DNA of 9,237 nucleotides from Flavobacteriaceae bacterium (GTDB taxonomy: Bacteria; Bacteroidota; Bacteroidia; Flavobacteriales; Flavobacteriaceae), in NCBI GenBank assembly GCA_030618945.1, contig JAUXCI010000088.1:1-9237 (forward strand). Direction: 5' to 3'. This document shows positions 7,605-9,237 of the stretch, one piece after another. The translations under genes were made by a program, and so were the position numbers. Position 1 is the first letter of the stretch; every line of letters begins with the position of its first letter. The notes beneath the pieces are model-generated. The model did no database searches. It worked only from the letters and a program-made list of their open reading frames with translations, and was not told the DNA's origin.

Positions 7605-7615
7605 ATATATATATA
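7603..7615. repeat. AT dinucleotide tract at the atpE start
   Basis: Thirteen bases of strictly alternating A and T run through the first two bases of the atpE ATG and the 11 bases upstream of it. The tract takes the place a ribosome binding site would occupy and should leave the start unstructured, which may favour initiation in an organism that makes little use of Shine-Dalgarno pairing. It is also a possible slippage site. Confidence 0.5.
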
Positions 7616-7639
7616 ATTAAAAATTAAACATTCAATTTA

Positions 7640-8716
7640 TTAATGTGCCTCATCGTGTTCTTCAACTGCGAAGCCAAAATACAATGCCGATAGCAAAGTA
7701 AATATATAAGCTTGCAAGGCTGCTACTAGCAATTCAATAATGGAAAGGAAAAATGCAAGAAACAATGACAATGCGCCTCCTAACCAATTTTGAAAAATAA
7801 ATACTAATCCTATTATACTCATAAGCACAACATGTCCGGCCATAATATTGGCATACAAACGAATCATTAAGGCAAATGGTTTAATAAAGACTCCTAATAG
7901 TTCAATAGGAGCTAAAATGAATTTCATCGGAACCGGCACGCCCGGCATCCAAAAGATATGTTTCCAATAGTTTTTGTTTCCTGATAACTGCGTGATTATA
8001 AAAGTTATAATTGCCAGGGCAAAAGTAACCGCTATATTACCAGTAACATTTACTCCCAGCGGCGTTAAACCAAAAAGGTTTAAAAACCAAACAAAGAAAA
8101 ACACCGTCAATAAATACGGCATGTATTTTTTATACTTGGTTTCACCAATATTAGGTCTTGCGATATCGTCACGAATATAAACTATAATGGGTTCGAAAAA
8201 TCTTCCCGCTCCTTTTGCAATTGGTCCTTTACCAAATGATCTCGCCAGGCCAATAAATAAAAGTAGCATTAAGGCTCCTGTGATCATAATCATCAAAACA
8301 CCTTTTGTAATTGAAAAGTCTAAAGGTTTAGGATTGGTTGGATGTTGATGATCATCTAGGTTTATAGTGCCCTCAGCATCAGTACTATATATTTTGTTAT
8401 GGTATAATTTGTAGTATTTTCCATTGCTTTCAGCAACAGTTTCACCGTGATGAAACTTAGAAGAAGAAAATAGGTGGAAACCTTCATCAATCAGAATTAC
8501 AGGAAGAGAAAAACCATAGTGTTTGTTGTTTTCAGTATCACTAAAAAAGATGAAATCATAGGAATCCTGTATATGATGATTAATACTTTCCTTGATTTCT
8601 GTTTTTATATCTTTTTCATCTTCGCTTCCTTCATGCGCTTCATGTTGCGCATTCAGGTTCAAACTAAAAACTAAAACTGTGACTGTAAGGAATTTTACTA
8701 AAAACTTACTTTGCAT
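7640..8716 (-). CDS. atpB: F1F0 ATP synthase subunit a with signal peptide and periplasmic N-terminal extension
   Basis: The static half-channel subunit that passes protons to and from the c-ring; 358 residues from the ATG at 8714-8716. A GTG at 8725 would add three residues, but the ATG is preferred. Compared with the roughly 270-residue E. coli protein it carries an N-terminal addition: a signal peptide (1-23, cut LNA/Q) and an acidic, His-rich segment to about residue 135. The membrane core (about 138-350) contains the essential Arg R286 in IRLYANIMAGH, H295, E328 and Q335 in ELLVAALQAYIF. H295 and E328 occupy the places of E. coli Glu219 and His245, a swapped pair known in other F0 a subunits. 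Such extended forms are, to my knowledge, usual in Bacteroidota. A promoter-like element lies just upstream and atpE follows after 35 bp. Confidence 0.97.
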   Translation of the reverse strand: MQSKFLVKFLTVTVLVFSLNLNAQHEAHEGSEDEKDIKTEIKESINHHIQDSYDFIFFSDTENNKHYGFSLPVILIDEGFHLFSSSKFHHGETVAESNGKYYKLYHNKIYSTDAEGTINLDDHQHPTNPKPLDFSITKGVLMIMITGALMLLLFIGLARSFGKGPIAKGAGRFFEPIIVYIRDDIARPNIGETKYKKYMPYLLTVFFFVWFLNLFGLTPLGVNVTGNIAVTFALAIITFIITQLSGNKNYWKHIFWMPGVPVPMKFILAPIELLGVFIKPFALMIRLYANIMAGHVVLMSIIGLVFIFQNWLGGALSLFLAFFLSIIELLVAALQAYIFTLLSALYFGFAVEEHDEAH

Positions 8717-8750
8717 CTTTAACACGTTATTTTGGCTTAAAAAATCGGTG

Positions 8751-8758
8751 CAAATGTA
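8751..8758 (-). promoter_or_regulatory. Bacteroidota-type -7 promoter element ahead of atpB
   Basis: The minus strand reads TACATTTG followed by CACCG, an exact match to the TAnnTTTG -7 consensus recognised by the primary sigma factor of Bacteroidota. It lies in the 75-bp gap between the upstream membrane-protein gene and atpB, 34 bp before the atpB ATG, giving a short leader of roughly 30 nt. A clear TTG -33 element is not visible, and the region further upstream is very AT-rich. It would let atpB-atpG be transcribed independently of atpZ and its neighbour. Confidence 0.6.
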
Positions 8759-8791
8759 ATATTTTTATTTGGATAGATTATGATGAAAATT

Positions 8792-9169
8792 TTATTTTTT
8801 TAGAATATTAATGACCCCTAAAGTTTCGAAAATCAAGCTGATTACATAGGGTATAAAGAAGGCTGCAAATTCCAGTGAGTCCAGTTCCCCATCCATTTTA
8901 TAAAAAGGATAAAAGAAGATAAAAAAGAAAATAAATTTAACCAAACTGCCTCCCATGTATAGAAAGCCTATATGCGCCGCCATTTTATTTTTCAGAAGAT
9001 ATAACATCAAATAAATAGAGACCGCTAGAAAATAATTGATCAGATATGCGGCAAGGATTCGATTGTCAAATAAGGCTTTTTCGAGTTGATTCAAAAAGGC
9101 AATATGAATTGCAAAAACAAGACCGAGAATAAGGAGAAGTGCTATTGAAAATTTAAAGAAAGGATTCAT
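8792..9169 (-). CDS. Four-helix membrane protein in the AtpI position (DUF6168-like)
   Basis: A 125-residue inner-membrane protein with four predicted hydrophobic helices at about 7-26, 38-60, 66-88 and 98-121, and short charged loops. From memory it resembles the flavobacterial family annotated as DUF6168, found between atpZ and atpB; this was not checked by search. Its size, topology and place resemble the AtpI assembly factors of other bacteria, which help c-ring formation or cation supply, so a role in F0 assembly is a reasonable inference but not shown. The ATG at 9167-9169 is chosen over a TTG at 9175: it lies 6 bp after the upstream stop and starts MNPFFKF. The stop is 75 bp before the atpB ATG. 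Confidence 0.8.
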   Translation of the reverse strand: MNPFFKFSIALLLILGLVFAIHIAFLNQLEKALFDNRILAAYLINYFLAVSIYLMLYLLKNKMAAHIGFLYMGGSLVKFIFFFIFFYPFYKMDGELDSLEFAAFFIPYVISLIFETLGVINILKK

Positions 9170-9175
9170 TATCAA

Positions 9176-9237
9176 TTAATTTTCAATATTTTTTAATTGT
9201 TTGAGAAGGCTGTAAAAAGACAAGACAATTCCCAAAA
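9176..9237 (-). CDS. atpZ: AtpZ/AtpI-family protein, C-terminal fragment (5' end outside window)
   Basis: The frame reading from the right edge gives 19 residues, LGIVLSFYSLLKQLKNIEN, then TAA at 9176-9178; the other two frames also stop but lack a sensible pattern. The end of a hydrophobic helix followed by a basic KQLKN tail fits the C-terminus of the small two-helix AtpZ proteins that precede F0 genes in Bacteroidota. The stop lies 6 bp before the next ATG, so the two genes are surely co-transcribed. Assignment rests on this short tail plus position, hence moderate confidence. Family members are thought to assist ATP synthase assembly or magnesium handling. Confidence 0.6.
   Translation of the reverse strand, partial: LGIVLSFYSLLKQLKNIEN

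Noticed and set aside
9173..9175. TTG start for the four-helix membrane protein
   Set aside because: A downstream ATG at 9167-9169 gives a better N-terminus; the TTG abuts the atpZ stop with no extra conserved residues gained.
1..9237. Defence system, mobile element, CRISPR array, tRNA or rRNA
   Set aside because: No transposase, integrase, direct-repeat array with spacers, or structural RNA signature was seen; the content is housekeeping genes with tight spacing.

Overview
The window is ordinary, well-ordered chromosomal DNA of a Bacteroidota bacterium, most likely a member of the Flavobacteriia. The signs are low GC, translation starts without Shine-Dalgarno sequences, a TAnnTTTG-type -7 promoter element upstream of atpB, an ATP synthase cluster in the order B-E-F-H-A-G that lacks atpD and atpC, and an F0 subunit a that begins with a signal peptide. 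The species cannot be named from this sequence alone.

Layout from left to right. Positions 1-87 hold the last 28 codons of an unrecognised plus-strand gene. It meets tail to tail, with an 8-bp overlap, a minus-strand NAD-dependent D-2-hydroxyacid dehydrogenase (80-1039). A 43-bp divergent spacer separates that gene from a large exported M14-family metallopeptidase with a glutamine-amidotransferase-like C-terminal half (1083-3677, plus). From 3701 to the right end every gene is on the minus strand. Read in transcription order from the right edge these are the 3' end of atpZ, a four-helix membrane protein (DUF6168-like, 125 aa), atpB, atpE, atpF, atpH, atpA and atpG. No gap between genes exceeds about 125 bp.

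The minus-strand block encodes the membrane rotor and stator (a, c, b), the stator cap (delta), the alpha subunit and the central stalk gamma subunit of an F-type ATP synthase. The two small membrane genes ahead of atpB sit where AtpZ/AtpI assembly factors usually lie. Beta and epsilon must be encoded elsewhere. Non-coding signals appear to be layered on the operon: a promoter-like element in front of atpB, a strong 12-bp hairpin just after atpE, an AT dinucleotide tract at the atpE start, and a GC-rich REP-like palindrome with short tandem repeats between atpA and atpG.

I found no evidence of a mobile element, defence system, CRISPR array, RNA gene or clearly new multi-gene system. The best leads are the RNA hairpins inside the atp operon, the His-rich periplasmic extension of subunit a, the DUF6168-like companion gene, and the cysteine-free peptidase/amidotransferase-like fusion.
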